A program made the translations under genes and the position numbers. This document shows positions 44,748-56,916 of a DNA stretch of 64,000 bases, piece by piece. The stretch is from Deinandra increscens subsp. villosa (taxonomy: Eukaryota > Streptophyta > Magnoliopsida > Asterales > Asteraceae). The stretch is taken from contig JBCNJP010000010.1 in the NCBI GenBank assembly GCA_039602395.1, positions 96,873,729-96,937,728 of the forward strand, in the 5' to 3' direction. The notes beneath the pieces were generated by a model. The model was not told where the DNA came from. It saw nothing but the letters and a program-made list of their open reading frames with translations, and ran no database searches. The stretch's first letter is position 1. Each line of letters opens with the position of its first letter.

Positions 44748-45122
44748 GGCTGTGTTTGGCGCGCCATAAGCTAGCTTATAAGCTAGCTTTTTTAAAAAGC
44801 CCCGTTTGGTAATGTCAAAAAGCTAGCTTATAAGCTAGCTTTTAAAAAGCTAGTTGAACTAGCTTTTCAACTAGCTTTTATAATAATTTCAGTTTTATCC
44901 TTTCCTAACTTATACATATTTCCACTTTTAAATATTAATTTATTTATATACATGTACTTTAATGACATTTTACATTTTTCAGCTAGTTTTAACCAAACGC
45001 TACTAGTTTATAAGCTAGCTTATAGTTTATCAGCTAGCACCTAGCTTATAAGCTAGCAGCTAGCTTATCAGCTAGCTTATCAGCTAACAGCTAGCTTTTC
45101 AGCTAGTGCGCCAAACACAGCC
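44748..45122. mobile_element. Tourist-like MITE with AGCTAGCTTATA repeats, copy 1
   Basis: TIRs GGCTGTGTTTGGCGC are flanked by TTA on both sides (44745-44747 and 45123-45125), fitting PIF/Harbinger. At 375 bp, the interior is built from repeated AGCTAGCTTATMAGCTAGC palindromes. It has one more 12-bp unit than the copy at 56395. Confidence 0.8.
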
Positions 45123-45281
45123 TTAGAATCAAATTTTATGAATATTTGAGCAGAATTCGAATTTGATAACATTTACAATTTTGTAACATCGAATGATTGG
45201 TTTAACCTATTTGTCAAAATGAGTCGGAAATGGTTGAAATGTTACAATTAAGTTGTAAATGTGTAAAATGGGTTGTAACAA

Positions 45282-47198
45282 TGTAACATCCCGAGTTTCG
45301 TAATAATTGATTTTTAATATTTTAGCCTTGATTATTAGGGTCCTTGATGGAAATAGCGGGACTAGAGATTTTCAGGGACTAATAGCGGAAATTATATTAG
45401 TAAATAAAAGAAAAATGTGTGGGTTAATTGAGTAAATTAAAGTTATGGCTAGAATTAATAATCTTATAACTAGAGGGGGGTTATGGGTAAATGTTTAATA
45501 GAAAGAAAAGAAGAAAATTTGGTCTGGGAATTTCCCAGACATCAGAATCGCGACCAGGAGGGGAGGAGAGGGAGAGAAACCCTAACTCTTGAGAAATCCT
45601 CAAAATGGAGCTTGTGGTTTGGATACTTTGGATGGGGAAGTCGAATTTAGGCTTGGGAGACCTTCTACATCTCGATTTCTACCTTAGATTTCTGGCTTTC
45701 TTGTCAAGTAAAGTGAAATTAAAGTAGGTTGATCTTATGAGCTTTAGCTAGATGCCAAATTGATGCATTAAATCAGTAGTACATGTGTTAGTGAACCTGG
45801 ATTATGCTTAAATTCATCTTATATGATAGATTTGGTGTGTTGTTGTAGAGGTGGGGATGATGATCAAACCCCACCTCATAGGAATCGAAAATTTGATGAA
45901 TGGTTGGGTCATTGGGTGGTTAAATTGATCTAGATTAATGGTTGATATCATGAAAGTGTTAACTTATGCATAGTAACTGAATTGGTAGTGTTTGACATCA
46001 AATGTTGGATTAGTTGATGGTCTATGGAGTACTTGGTAATAGAAATACTTAGTATGCACACTAGGTGTTCGAGGAAATGATTGAATGAGAATGAAATTGT
46101 GTATATGTCTGAGTTGTTAGGTGTTGATATGATAATTGTGTGAACCATGAATGTGTTATGGTAATCTTATCAATGTGATGACTATAGGTGAAGCGGGAGG
46201 GAGCACGAGCCATCAAGGCAAGAATAAAGCTTAAAGGTAACACGTAGTAGCTAGTGGTTGGTGTTGAATAGTTGGTTACAATTTGACATTAAAGCGGAAG
46301 TTTGATGATTTATACGTGTTGAGGGCATTGGGTAATCAAATTGAGAAGTTGGTTATGTAATATGACTAACTAGGATTGTGGTATATGACCTACTTTGGGT
46401 TGAGCTAGATGTTGTGGCAAGATGAGGAACCATGAGAGTTTTGGACCTCGGATTGTCCCAACACTGAATTCAAGTGGATTAGCACATTGTGTGTGCTAAG
46501 GGGAATTAAGATGAAGGAAATTCTGATTGAAAGCCTAAACATAAGTTGGTTTTGTGATTTGTGTGTTAGCGGGTCAAACGGGTCGGGTAAGAAGTTACCA
46601 TTATCGTTCTCGGAATAATGAAATCAAATATGAAACTTGTGAATTTGGGTGGAAATCTTCATAATGCAGGTAACTATAAGTTCATGGTGCTAAAAATCCA
46701 GGTTTCAAAGTTTGGAGGTTAACCAAGCTGAAAAATGCAGAAAAAATGACTAAGTATGGCAAAACTGGCCTGGAGCCTTGGAAATCAGGCTCCAGGCGTA
46801 TCGCCTCGAAGTACAGGAGCTCCAAGCGATATGCTTGGAGCTGCTGTCTGGGTTTTTATTTTGTTTTCTTGCTTTTAAATGGTGTATTGCACTGATTGCT
46901 GTTATGTGCCACTAATACTAGTGTGTTACTAGTATTGTTGGCAGGGAATCGATAGCAGACGGGTCAGGATCGAATCAAAGAACTATGGAACCGAACATCA
47001 TGTATTTTGGGACTTTAACTTATATATTTTGCAGTAGTAAATGTTTGTAAGTAAACAACCATGCAGTTAATGGTGTTAAACGCATGATTTTGTAAATGTG
47101 GCCTGTACGTTGGATGAAAGTCTAAAGTATAATATGAAATTTTTCAGCTCTGATTTTAAATGACGTATAATTTGGTAAGATAGGATTGGGGCCTTACA
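45282..47198 (+). mobile_element. solo LTR, 1917 bp, copy 1
   Basis: It starts TGTAACATCCCGAG and ends GGGGCCTTACA, flanked by the exact duplication AACAA (45277-45281 and 47199-47203). There is no interior. Length and termini suggest a Gypsy chromovirus. A block at 46764-46850 holds the words TGGAGC and GCTCCA repeated in both orientations. Confidence 0.85.
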
Positions 47199-47203
47199 AA
47201 CAA

Positions 47204-48086
47204 ATTGTTTAAAACTTTATTATATTGAAAAGTATAAGTTTTCTTTATTGACACTTTTTAAATTAGCAACCATTAAGAATATTGTGAAAACCTAAAATAT
47301 GAACAATTACATTTGAATCCGATAGTGTTAAGTTTGAATGATGAATCGAACTTCTACTATTTTATGTTTTGCAGGGAGATCAATAAAAAAGATGATAATG
47401 AGATAATCCCTTACAATTTGATGGAGTGGATCTCTCTTTATGTTCTAATGTGGAAGTTATAAGGGTTAAAATTCCACCTAACACAAAAATGTAGAATATT
47501 ATAAATGTTGGTCAGAGGTTTTATCACAGTGGACATTTGGGCCGTGAGTTTCCTCTGTGATAGATGTGTAACACAGAGAGTCTTGATTAATCGCACGATG
47601 GGTAACATCGTTTGCCATGATGAGACCCCCGGATAACCGGATTTTGCAGTAAAAAAAATAATAATAGTTTTGATTTCTTTTAAGGATATGAATTGTATTG
47701 ATTTATCAAGGTGTAAATCTATCTTTAGTCTTAAGTTAAAAGCACATTTCTTCTTTATGTTTTTCATTTTATGCGTATTTCATTCCCTTTATATTTATGC
47801 ATATCAAATATTACTTTAGGATGGGAAGTTCATAGTTCATACTTCATTCCTCGCTTTCATTCCAATATTCATCAAATTTCTTTATTATAATTTTTTTTTG
47901 ACATAGCTGGAGTTGGGACCATCGGTGTAGTGTGTCATACAATCAAAAATGTCATAGGTTCAAAGCTTATTTTTTTTATAAAACAATATTATGCTATCAT
48001 ACTAGTTTAATTTTTTAGATTCATTTTTAACCCATGTAACTTATCTTTTTCTTTTATTACATCTCTAATCATTTTATATAAATAAC
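47204..48086. other. unassigned DNA before the gap, unit 1
   Basis: AT-rich. One phrase at about 47905-47965 (GCTGGAGTTGGGACC, then ATAGGTTCAAAGC) resembles a tRNA-derived SINE head with a weak B-box, but no element boundary can be set. Confidence 0.3.
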
Positions 48087-48586
48087 NNNNNNNNNNNNNN
48101 NNNNNNNNNNNNNNNNNNNNNNNNNNNNNNNNNNNNNNNNNNNNNNNNNNNNNNNNNNNNNNNNNNNNNNNNNNNNNNNNNNNNNNNNNNNNNNNNNNNN
48201 NNNNNNNNNNNNNNNNNNNNNNNNNNNNNNNNNNNNNNNNNNNNNNNNNNNNNNNNNNNNNNNNNNNNNNNNNNNNNNNNNNNNNNNNNNNNNNNNNNNN
48301 NNNNNNNNNNNNNNNNNNNNNNNNNNNNNNNNNNNNNNNNNNNNNNNNNNNNNNNNNNNNNNNNNNNNNNNNNNNNNNNNNNNNNNNNNNNNNNNNNNNN
48401 NNNNNNNNNNNNNNNNNNNNNNNNNNNNNNNNNNNNNNNNNNNNNNNNNNNNNNNNNNNNNNNNNNNNNNNNNNNNNNNNNNNNNNNNNNNNNNNNNNNN
48501 NNNNNNNNNNNNNNNNNNNNNNNNNNNNNNNNNNNNNNNNNNNNNNNNNNNNNNNNNNNNNNNNNNNNNNNNNNNNNNNNNNNNNN
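48087..48586. other. assembly gap of exactly 500 N
   Basis: A placeholder lying precisely between the two copies of the large duplication. Because both copies end at the gap, the true junction is not visible. Confidence 0.99.
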
Positions 48587-50500
48587 GACTGCTACAGGGT
48601 GTCGGTTGATGAAGTGAGTGTACCGGCATCGTTTTTACCATATGAGGTAGATGGTGTCAAAACATTAGAGAAAGCACTAAACCATTTTGTTGCTTGGCCA
48701 AAGTGCCTTTGCATTGGTGAATCAAATGTAAGTTTCTTTTTATTTATTCCATAGTACATTATATTATTGTTCAAATTAAATTAGTTTTCATTTATATTTG
48801 TTTTCTTTTTTCCATTTGAATGTTGTTGATGCAGAAATCAGTTATGACAAAACCAGATCAACAGAATGAAGATGAAAACGTCAAAGCGCAAAAGATGAAA
48901 AAGCAGTTTATAACAAGAGATGACATCGCCGAAGATGGAAGAATGTTACTAAGAAGAATAAGCTTAGTAGTATCTAGATTACGAAGAATTTATGTTTTTT
49001 TAAACACGAGATTTATTTGTGGAAAAATTTTAATTTATTTTAATAGTGTATGCTAATGTTATTATTTAACCTTTTTGGTCTCATTTTATATTATTATAAT
49101 TTATGTCATTAAAAGGTATACAATTGTTACTTTGTATTAACAATTGTGTATCTAAAACACAGAAGCAGTCACATAGAATAATAAAACTGTGCCTATAACT
49201 GTTTTATCGTCATGTATTCATGTATCATATATGTGACTATATGGCAAATGTGAAAACTAATATTCAAAACTAATGTGACTAAAGCTATAACAAAAGTGAC
49301 ACTTACAACTAATTAATGTGACTATAAAATGTTTCCCGTCTCAATTTCATTTGTTTAATGCCACTACACGGTATGAAATGGTCACTCTATATCAACAACT
49401 ATGTTATTATTAACAACATATAGTCACAATTTACGTAATTAATTGTGTCTAAAATACATAAACAGTCACATAGAACCTAAAAGTGTGACCAAAAGTGTGT
49501 TAGGGTGATGTATTTACGTAACATATGTGACTAAATTGGAATGTAATAACAAAAGGTTAAAAATAATGTGACTAAAGGTTAGCCAAAAATGACACTTACA
49601 AATACTTAATGTGATTAAAAAACAATTCTAGTCACATTTATATTTCTCTTATGTGACTAAAAGGTATATAATTGTTACTTTATATTAACAACTAGGTGTT
49701 TAGTTGTGACATTTTCCAATCAATAGTCACTCTACCACATATTTATGTGACTAAAAACTATGAAATAGTCACCATTCAAACTATTTCTACATCAACTTTC
49801 ATGATATGGTCACTCATAACAAGATTGTGTGTTTCTAAAACCTAAACAATAGTTACACCTAAATATTTGTTATATGACCAATTGTTAGCAAAACGTCACA
49901 GTGAACACAAAAACATGTGACCATTTGGGAACATTATGTCACTAAAGATATGTAATGGTTACTTTATATTACCAACTAGGTGTTTGGTTGTGACCATGTA
50001 CCAACCAGTAGTCACTTTAAAATATTTTTGTGTAACTAAAAAATATGAAATAGTCACACTTCAAGCTATGTCTATATCAACGTTTATGAAATAATCACAC
50101 ATAACAAAATTATGTGTCTCTAAAACCTAAACAATAGTCACACTAAATTATTACTTATGTAACCAATTATTAGCAAAACGTCACAGTGAACACGAACATC
50201 ATGTCACCATTTGGGAACATTTTGTCACTATAAAATAAATAAGTGTTACTAAAAGGGGTTTATGATGACATTATTCGATAAAAATCATTGATCCAGCAAG
50301 AAAAATCGCTAGTCTATAGTAACAGTTTTTTTATCTACGGTCACATTTTTTCGTATCATACGGTCACTGAAATTCAATGTCACCGTATGTGTCCTATAGT
50401 GGCGCGACTTTTGGTCACGGATGGGACAAAAGAAAAAGTGTGACTAATCACTTACGGTCACACTTTTCTGGTGTGACCGAAGGTCATATTTGTACTAGTG
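48587..50500 (+). mobile_element. CACTA 3' part, duplicate copy
   Basis: It holds the last exons of the CACTA gene, the subterminal repeats and the terminus (CACTAGTACAAATATGACC on the minus strand from 50500; one base changed from unit 1). In the last exon one extra G near 48936 shifts the frame relative to unit 1, so the two copies end in different peptides. The upstream part of the gene is missing or lost in the gap. Confidence 0.75.
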
Positions 50501-51220
50501 CAAGCTAAGCCGACAAACAACTAAGTAAGTAATAGTAACGTGCCGCTAGTTTAATCTTTTTAGGATGTAACCACGATCCTACAAGTGGTATTAGAGTTTT
50601 GGCTCATACCTTGAACACTCAAAGTGCTTCATAGGATGATATTACTTATTTACTCATTCTTACTTAAAAACTGGTGTTTTTCTTAAAAACGATGTGAACA
50701 ATTGAACAAACTTGTGTGACATTAACTCTAAAAAGGTCGGGGTTATGATAATATATATATTGCTTGACAAGCCCACTTGGTCTGCCTTGGCTTGGACGCC
50801 GGATGATTGGAAGCTTTATTGTAAGGGTTGGCTCATACATATTTTTATGCCCTATTTCATATCAAGTTTATTGTACTCAATTACACTTAACTCATGGATA
50901 GCATGTTTTACACTTATTATGTACGCTAAACCTATGTTTACTCACCAGCTATTCGTAGTTGACCTTTATTTTATACATGTTGCAGGTTTTGCTCTTTGAT
51001 GTTGTTGATCGCTTCGACGACACTTTAGGATGCATGTGGACTTAGTGAGACCTAAATTAAACAAGTTAATTTGTATTATTTAATGCGTTGTGTTGGATTA
51101 TCATGTATTATTCTAATGATATGAAATAGGTTGATTAAGAATATCACAACATATAATTAGTGTTGTGTGCATCTGGACAATCATCGCGCCCCGACATATT
51201 CCGCCGTCAGTTGGGGTGTG
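50501..51220 (+). other. Gypsy LTR fragment, duplicate copy
   Basis: Counterpart of 38819-39572. About 40 bp just after the CACTA end (50531-50570) replace an unrelated 80-bp segment of unit 1. It ends GTTGGGGTGTGACAAC. Confidence 0.45.
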
Positions 51221-51507
51221 ACAACAAAATAGTCGGGGGCCTTTCCCATGGTTTAGGCGTACCGCCTACAATCCTGGGACAACCTTCTTTCTTTGTTCTT
51301 TCTCGTTTATTACCGGTAACTCACGTTCGACGCTCGGGTTTACTTCTCCGCTTCTCAAATACTTCCAAAAATGTGTCATAAAACTCCATGTACCACAAAC
51401 TATAAAACATAGGAAATGCATTGAAAATCTAATCGTTACAACTTACAACTGTTAAAGATGTATTATTAACTATATATAATCATAACAACTTAGACGCTCT
51501 TCAATAG

Positions 51508-51809
51508 AGAAGAAAGTTGTCAAGTTAACCTTAACGACGATACATCCGAAGAAGAGGATGTGGAGGAGTTACCCAGGCTTTTGGAACAAAAAAGGCCAGG
51601 GCGTTGGCGAATGAGAAGGAACAAGACGTCGAGTCCTGAAACAAGTCAAAAGATTTAACGGTGCACAAGAGAAAAAATAAAACTCAAGATACAGAGACAT
51701 CGTCTAAATTAATTGCGCCTACTTGTTGTGGAGACCTTCAACTTTGATCGAGAGGAACAGAAGCTTATCGAGATGAAGATTAAGGAAAAATTAAAGAAAC
51801 GTTAGTTTT
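51508..51809 (+). pseudogene. small gene relic, duplicate copy
   Basis: Same sequence and same stops as 39860-40161, so decay preceded the duplication. Confidence 0.3.
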
Positions 51810-52061
51810 TATCTTATTTAGTCTTGTAATATTTTATTTATGTTTTATTGAAGTTGTTTTATTATTAAAATATTATGTTGAATTTTATTTAAAAAAATCT
51901 CTAAAAAATAAATAATAGTAACACAACTCACACACATCAATATACGCTTTTGTGTGAATTCGGTATAAATTAATGTGAGTCTAAACACTACCTAAGTCAA
52001 ACACTACCTAAGTTACACTCGCATAACTAAACTTACATTGATATGGATATAGCCTTAAACA

Positions 52062-52118
52062 CACGTGTAGAAAAAAGATGCTGTTGAGTGACAGGTGTTA
52101 CTTAGAACCGCACACGTG
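52062..52118 (+). promoter_or_regulatory. two G-box elements upstream of PUP copy 2
   Basis: CACGTG at 52062-52067 and 52113-52118, identical in context to those of copy 1. Confidence 0.45.
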
Positions 52119-52250
52119 TGATACCATGAAACCCTATATTGTAGACAAAACCGTTTGTTAGATAGAAAAGTTCAAATCCGTTAATTGAGTCTTCTAATCA
52201 GTCAGTTATTAATTCAGTACATCGATCATAAAATTACTGTTAAGTTTGAC

Positions 52251-52256
52251 TATATA
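52251..52256 (+). promoter_or_regulatory. TATA box of PUP copy 2
   Basis: TATATA at the same distance from the ATG as in copy 1. A 1-bp deletion lies about 15 bp upstream of it. Confidence 0.45.
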
Positions 52257-52355
52257 CCCCGTCATATTCGTACCTTAATTAATTATTAACCCTATCAATC
52301 AATATACACACACATATATGCATTCTCCTACTAATTCCTTAATCCAGAAAAAACT

Positions 52356-55300
52356 ATGGCTGCCACCGCCGGCGACAGCACCACTGTGGCCACGAAAGTG
52401 AGCCCGGCGGCAAAAAAGACACTCATGATTGTCAATTGCCTTCTCTTGTCTATCGGAAACTGCGGCGGCCCGCTAGTCATGCGCCTCTACTTCCTCCACG
52501 GCGGAAAGCGGATTTGGCTTTCCGCCTTCCTTGAGACCGCCGGCTGGCCCTTCATTTTAGTCATTCTTTTCATTCTTTATTTCCACCGGAGGAGGAGTTC
52601 GATAACCACTCATAATTGTACGTTCTTTCTTCTTCTTAATTGTTCATGACCCGGTTAATTTTGCCGGTTTTGATGTAAATTTTTGGGGTAATTATAGTTT
52701 CGTGAAACGAACGGCAGATCTAAGACCTTTAAGTGGCGTTACGAAATGTAATATAATTGGAATTTTAAAGTTTTCATTTTAAAGTTATGCTTAAGTTGGG
52801 TAAGGACGGAGTTTGAAATACAATAAATTTCTTTAATAAATGGAATTTAGAAATCCTTTACTTTAGTGAACGAAAGTTACATGGCCTCAAATTTCATTGA
52901 TTAAATGAACTTATTGTATTTCAAACTCATTTCTTACCCAACTTAAGTACAACTTTAAAAGGAAAAATTTACAATTCTAATTACATTACATTCTGTGAAC
53001 CAAACACCACCTTAACGTTTTTGGGTCGTTGTTTCCGTAAATAGTCCTACTTAATATGTCACTATCAGCTTTTTATCTATCAGTTTTACAAGTAGTTTTT
53101 TTTACCACAATGTATCCCTTCTTATAAACACTCATTTATTTCTATTTGTTGCAAAAGGGAAAAAAAATACTATGAATACCGTCAGTAGCAAAGAATTGGT
53201 TCCAACAAAACTCCCCAATGATGCCTCCCTCCAATGCTGCCCCTCCTGAGGGCAGTTGCCATGTCAAGAAAATAAAAAACAGTCCTACAGACGTCTCTGT
53301 TGGAGGTGGTCTAAATATTAAAATTTAAACCCATCACTAATTTTCAAAACAGACTGAACCAATAAACCATGAAAACAGTATGGAACGACTCACCAAAAGA
53401 TACCACGTATTTATTCTCACTTAAAGTGGTATATATTCTCACTTAAAGTGGTATATGTTTAAGGGTCATTTGCATATATCCCCTCTAAACTTTAGAAATT
53501 TCATATATCCCTAAATCATGCTTAAAACCATTATACATTATGTATTGAAAACTTGTATTTTGGAGAAATATGCAATTTTTTTTAAAACTAGGGGGATATG
53601 TGCAATTTTCTCTATGTTAGAATCTCGCAATTCACTCAATTGGTGAAATTTTCTGATGTGTTTCCTATTAAATAAAATATGGAATGACTTGTTATATTGA
53701 CGATTAACCTTAACGGACCAGTCTTTGATAGTTCAATCAGTGAGCCCAATACACTATTTGTTAATGGACTTACTCTCAAACCGAGAGTATCTGTACATGT
53801 GACTTTCTTTGTTTGTTTATTGTAGCGACCTCAACAACCATTGTTCACATGCGCCCAAGGGTATTTTTCGCAGCGGCAGTCCTCGGTATCATGACTGGAC
53901 TCGATGACTACCTCTACGCCTGTGGAGTGGCTCGGCTTCCGGTCTCCACCACCTCCCTAATCATCGCCTCTCAGCTTAGTTTCACCGCCATTTTTGCCTT
54001 TTTATTAGTGAAACAAAAGTTCACGGCATACACGGTTAATGCCGTGGTGCTTCTCACCGTTGGGGCAGCGGTTCTGGCGTTGCATACCAACGGTGACCGC
54101 CCCAACGGAGTTTCGAAATTTGAATATTTTAAAGGGTTTTTTCTCACTGTGACCGCAGCCGTGTTGTATGGGTTGGTGTTGCCGTTGGTGGAACTCACGT
54201 ACAACAAAGCAAAGCAGACGATTACATATACACTTGTGTTGGAGATTCAAATGGTGTTGTGTCTCTTTGCTACGATATTTTGTACCACAGGGATGATTAT
54301 CAACAATGATTTCAAGGTAAATTTTTTATTTTTTGGTTTGGGTTTATTTATTTATTTATTTATTATAGTTATTGTTATTTTATTTACTATTTACTAATTA
54401 TTCTTCTATCTTTCGTTTAAATATTAGAATAAGAGTTAACTACGTGTCTAGGGTTTATCTAAATTGCAGTTTTCGTCCCCAACTTTCATAAAGTGCAAGG
54501 ATAGTCTATGAATTTGCAAATGTTGTAAAGAACGTTCCCACAACTAAAGGACAGTTAAGTTTACTGTTAAGTAGGTGTAATATGACTAAAATACCTTCAG
54601 GGGGTTTCCAAATCGTTGCAAGTTGCAAAAAGCTTCCTAGAACCAAGGACATTTCAGCCATTTTACATCCACTTAATAGAAAACTTAACTCTCTTTTAAT
54701 TTTTAATTCACCCCAACTAAGTTTATTTTGCATTCAATTCTTAGAATAATTCTTGATGTTTTTTATCATTATCATTATTTGATTAATTTATTCCCATACT
54801 CTTTATCTTAATCTTTCTATATTAAGAGATCCGGTTTTCAACTATGAAATGCACATAATTTATCATTCATCAATAGGGTTTTCATTTTCGTCAATTCTTT
54901 TGGGTTGTAACTATGTGATTTCGATTATTTGTCTATGGGGACTAGTCCACTTGGTAGAGGCTTTGTCCCCTTAGGTAGAGTAGTTTCTGGAGTAGTTTAG
55001 AAGTAGAATATGAATAGTTTCGATGTTGTTCAATAATAAAAATCTGATTTCAGTTATTGATGTCACATTTTTTGTTAGGTGATTCCAAGAGAGGCAATGG
55101 ATTTTGGTTTAGGCAAATCAGAATATTACATAGTATTGTGTTTCAATGTAGTATTTTGGCAATGCTTCTTTCTGGGAGCCATTGGAGTGGTCTTTTGTGC
55201 ATCGTCGTTGTTATCGGGGATTATAATCGCAGTCCTACTCCCTGTCACCGAGGTACTCGCTGTTGCTCTTTACAAGGAACCATTTCAAGTCGAGAAGGGT

Positions 55301-55438
55301 GTGGCGCTAGTTCTATCTCTTTGGGGATTTACATCTTATTTTTATGGTGAGTATAAATGCATGAAAAAGAAGGATAAAAAACAATCTTTTAGTGATCGAT
55401 CAATGGAGTTGCCTCAAATTAATTATTGTTCCGTATGA
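52356..55438 (+). CDS. purine permease (PUP family), copy 2
   Basis: Exons 52356-52617, 53826-54316 and 55079-55438 encode 370 residues. I found no difference from copy 1 in exons or introns. Both copies keep the same splice sites, the MITE in intron 1 and the promoter boxes. If the duplication is real, the plant carries two identical, potentially active transporter genes in direct order. If the duplication is an assembly artefact, this is the same gene counted twice. Confidence 0.88.
52733..53011. mobile_element. fold-back MITE in PUP intron 1, copy 2
   Basis: Identical to 41086-41364, TTAA-flanked. Confidence 0.65.
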
Positions 55439-55687
55439 TTTGTAGTTGTTTAGTGTTCTATTTCAAAATTGAATGTGGAGTACCTGTTTAATGTAGTTAG
55501 GTTAATTGATGGAGATAACCTGAGAAATGGTTTTTATTATTTAATTAGTGAGTTTTTCTTACTTTTATTAGTTATCCTTTTAATTTTCGAATAATTAAGT
55601 TAGAGATTAGGTTTAAATTAGAGGATAATTTAGTTTCCAAGTTTCATGTCTAACTTGTTGTTAGGAGTATCTATATATTGTGTCAAA

Positions 55688-55717
55688 CTAGTCAGTGACC
55701 CGGGTAAATACCCGAGG
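55688..55717 (-). mobile_element. Helitron-like 3' terminus, copy 2
   Basis: Duplicate of the hairpin plus CTAG signature at 44041. Confidence 0.5.
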
Positions 55718-56394
55718 CTGTGATATAAAAAGAATTATACGAAGTAAAAGATCAAAGCTTATTTTCTAACTATTAACATAAACTCCAGAAATTCTACGTT
55801 TCTTTTACCTTTCTCACAAACTTCAAAAGTGAATAAATTATAAATTGTATACCCCATTAATAAAAACTCATAACGAAAAACATACTTTGGATTTCTAAAA
55901 TCTACTTTACACAACTGTATCCATATAAATTTTTGGACTTAAGCATTTACAAAAACAAAAAAAAAAAAACTACAACAAACTCAATGAGGCATCTCATCGA
56001 AACACATAATCTACATATTAAACTATAACACACAATTTTTTCCTAGTTATAGAATCACATCCACTCAAACAAATGTGATTCTTCTCTAATCTAGAACATG
56101 ATAAAAAAATAATCGAGACTTCATGTGTTCAGTTCAAATATAATGAGCTTATTAGAATTGCTTGTTTAATTCATTTCAGTCCAAACAACCTTATAGAAAG
56201 AATATAAACCAAGATTATTTAAAGACAAATAATCATATACCTTATTAGAATTGTTTGATTTCATGAAGTTTGACTTTTAAAAAGTCAAACTGTCCTACAT
56301 TGGATCACAAATTGCCCATGAATTCAAGTTTGTTTATGTATTTTATTGATTCCAGAAGATTTTATATGTCAATAAGAAGTTACAACAAGTTTTA

Positions 56395-56757
56395 GGCTGT
56401 GTTTGGCGCGCCATAAGCTAGCTTATAAGCTAGCTTTTTTAAAAAGCCCCGTTTGGTAATGTCAAAAAGCTAGCTTATAAGCTAGCTTTTAAAAAGCTAG
56501 TTGAACTAGCTTTTCAACTAGCTTTTATAATAATTTCAGTTTTATCCTTTCCTAACTTATACATATTTCCACTTTTAAATATTAATTTATTTATATACAT
56601 GTACTTTAATGACATTTTACATTTTTCAGCTAGTTTTAACCAAACGCTACTAGTTTATAAGCTAGCTTATAGTTTATCAGCTAGCACCTAGCTTATAAGC
56701 TAGCAGCTAGCTTATCAGCTAACAGCTAGCTTTTCAGCTAGTGCGCCAAACACAGCC
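56395..56757. mobile_element. Tourist-like MITE, copy 2
   Basis: 363 bp, TTA-flanked, one 12-bp AGCTAGCTTATC unit shorter than copy 1. Confidence 0.8.
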
Positions 56758-56916
56758 TTAGAATCAAATTTTATGAATATTTGAGCAGAATTCGAATTTG
56801 ATAACATTTACAATTTTGTAACATCGAATGATTGGTTTAACCTATTTGTCAAAATGAGTCGGAAATGGTTGAAATGTTACAATTAAGTTGTAAATGTGTA
56901 AAATGGGTTGTAACAA

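Larger units (their letters stand above)
36926..48086 (+). repeat. large direct duplication, unit 1
   Basis: This 11.2-kb block recurs at 48587-59721. Unit 1 ends at the 500-N gap and unit 2 starts directly after it. The 3' part of the CACTA gene, a Gypsy fragment, the PUP gene, a Helitron-like end, a MITE and a solo LTR are all shared. I count roughly 25 differences in 36926-38840, a replaced segment at 38849-38930, about 14 differences in 38930-39655, and then only three differences from 39655 to 48086 (a 1-bp T, a 12-bp unit and one substitution). Confidence 0.95.

Noticed and set aside
45948..46243. Minus-strand small ORFs inside the solo LTR (and copies at 57583-57878)
   Set aside because: They lie in LTR sequence with no recognisable product.
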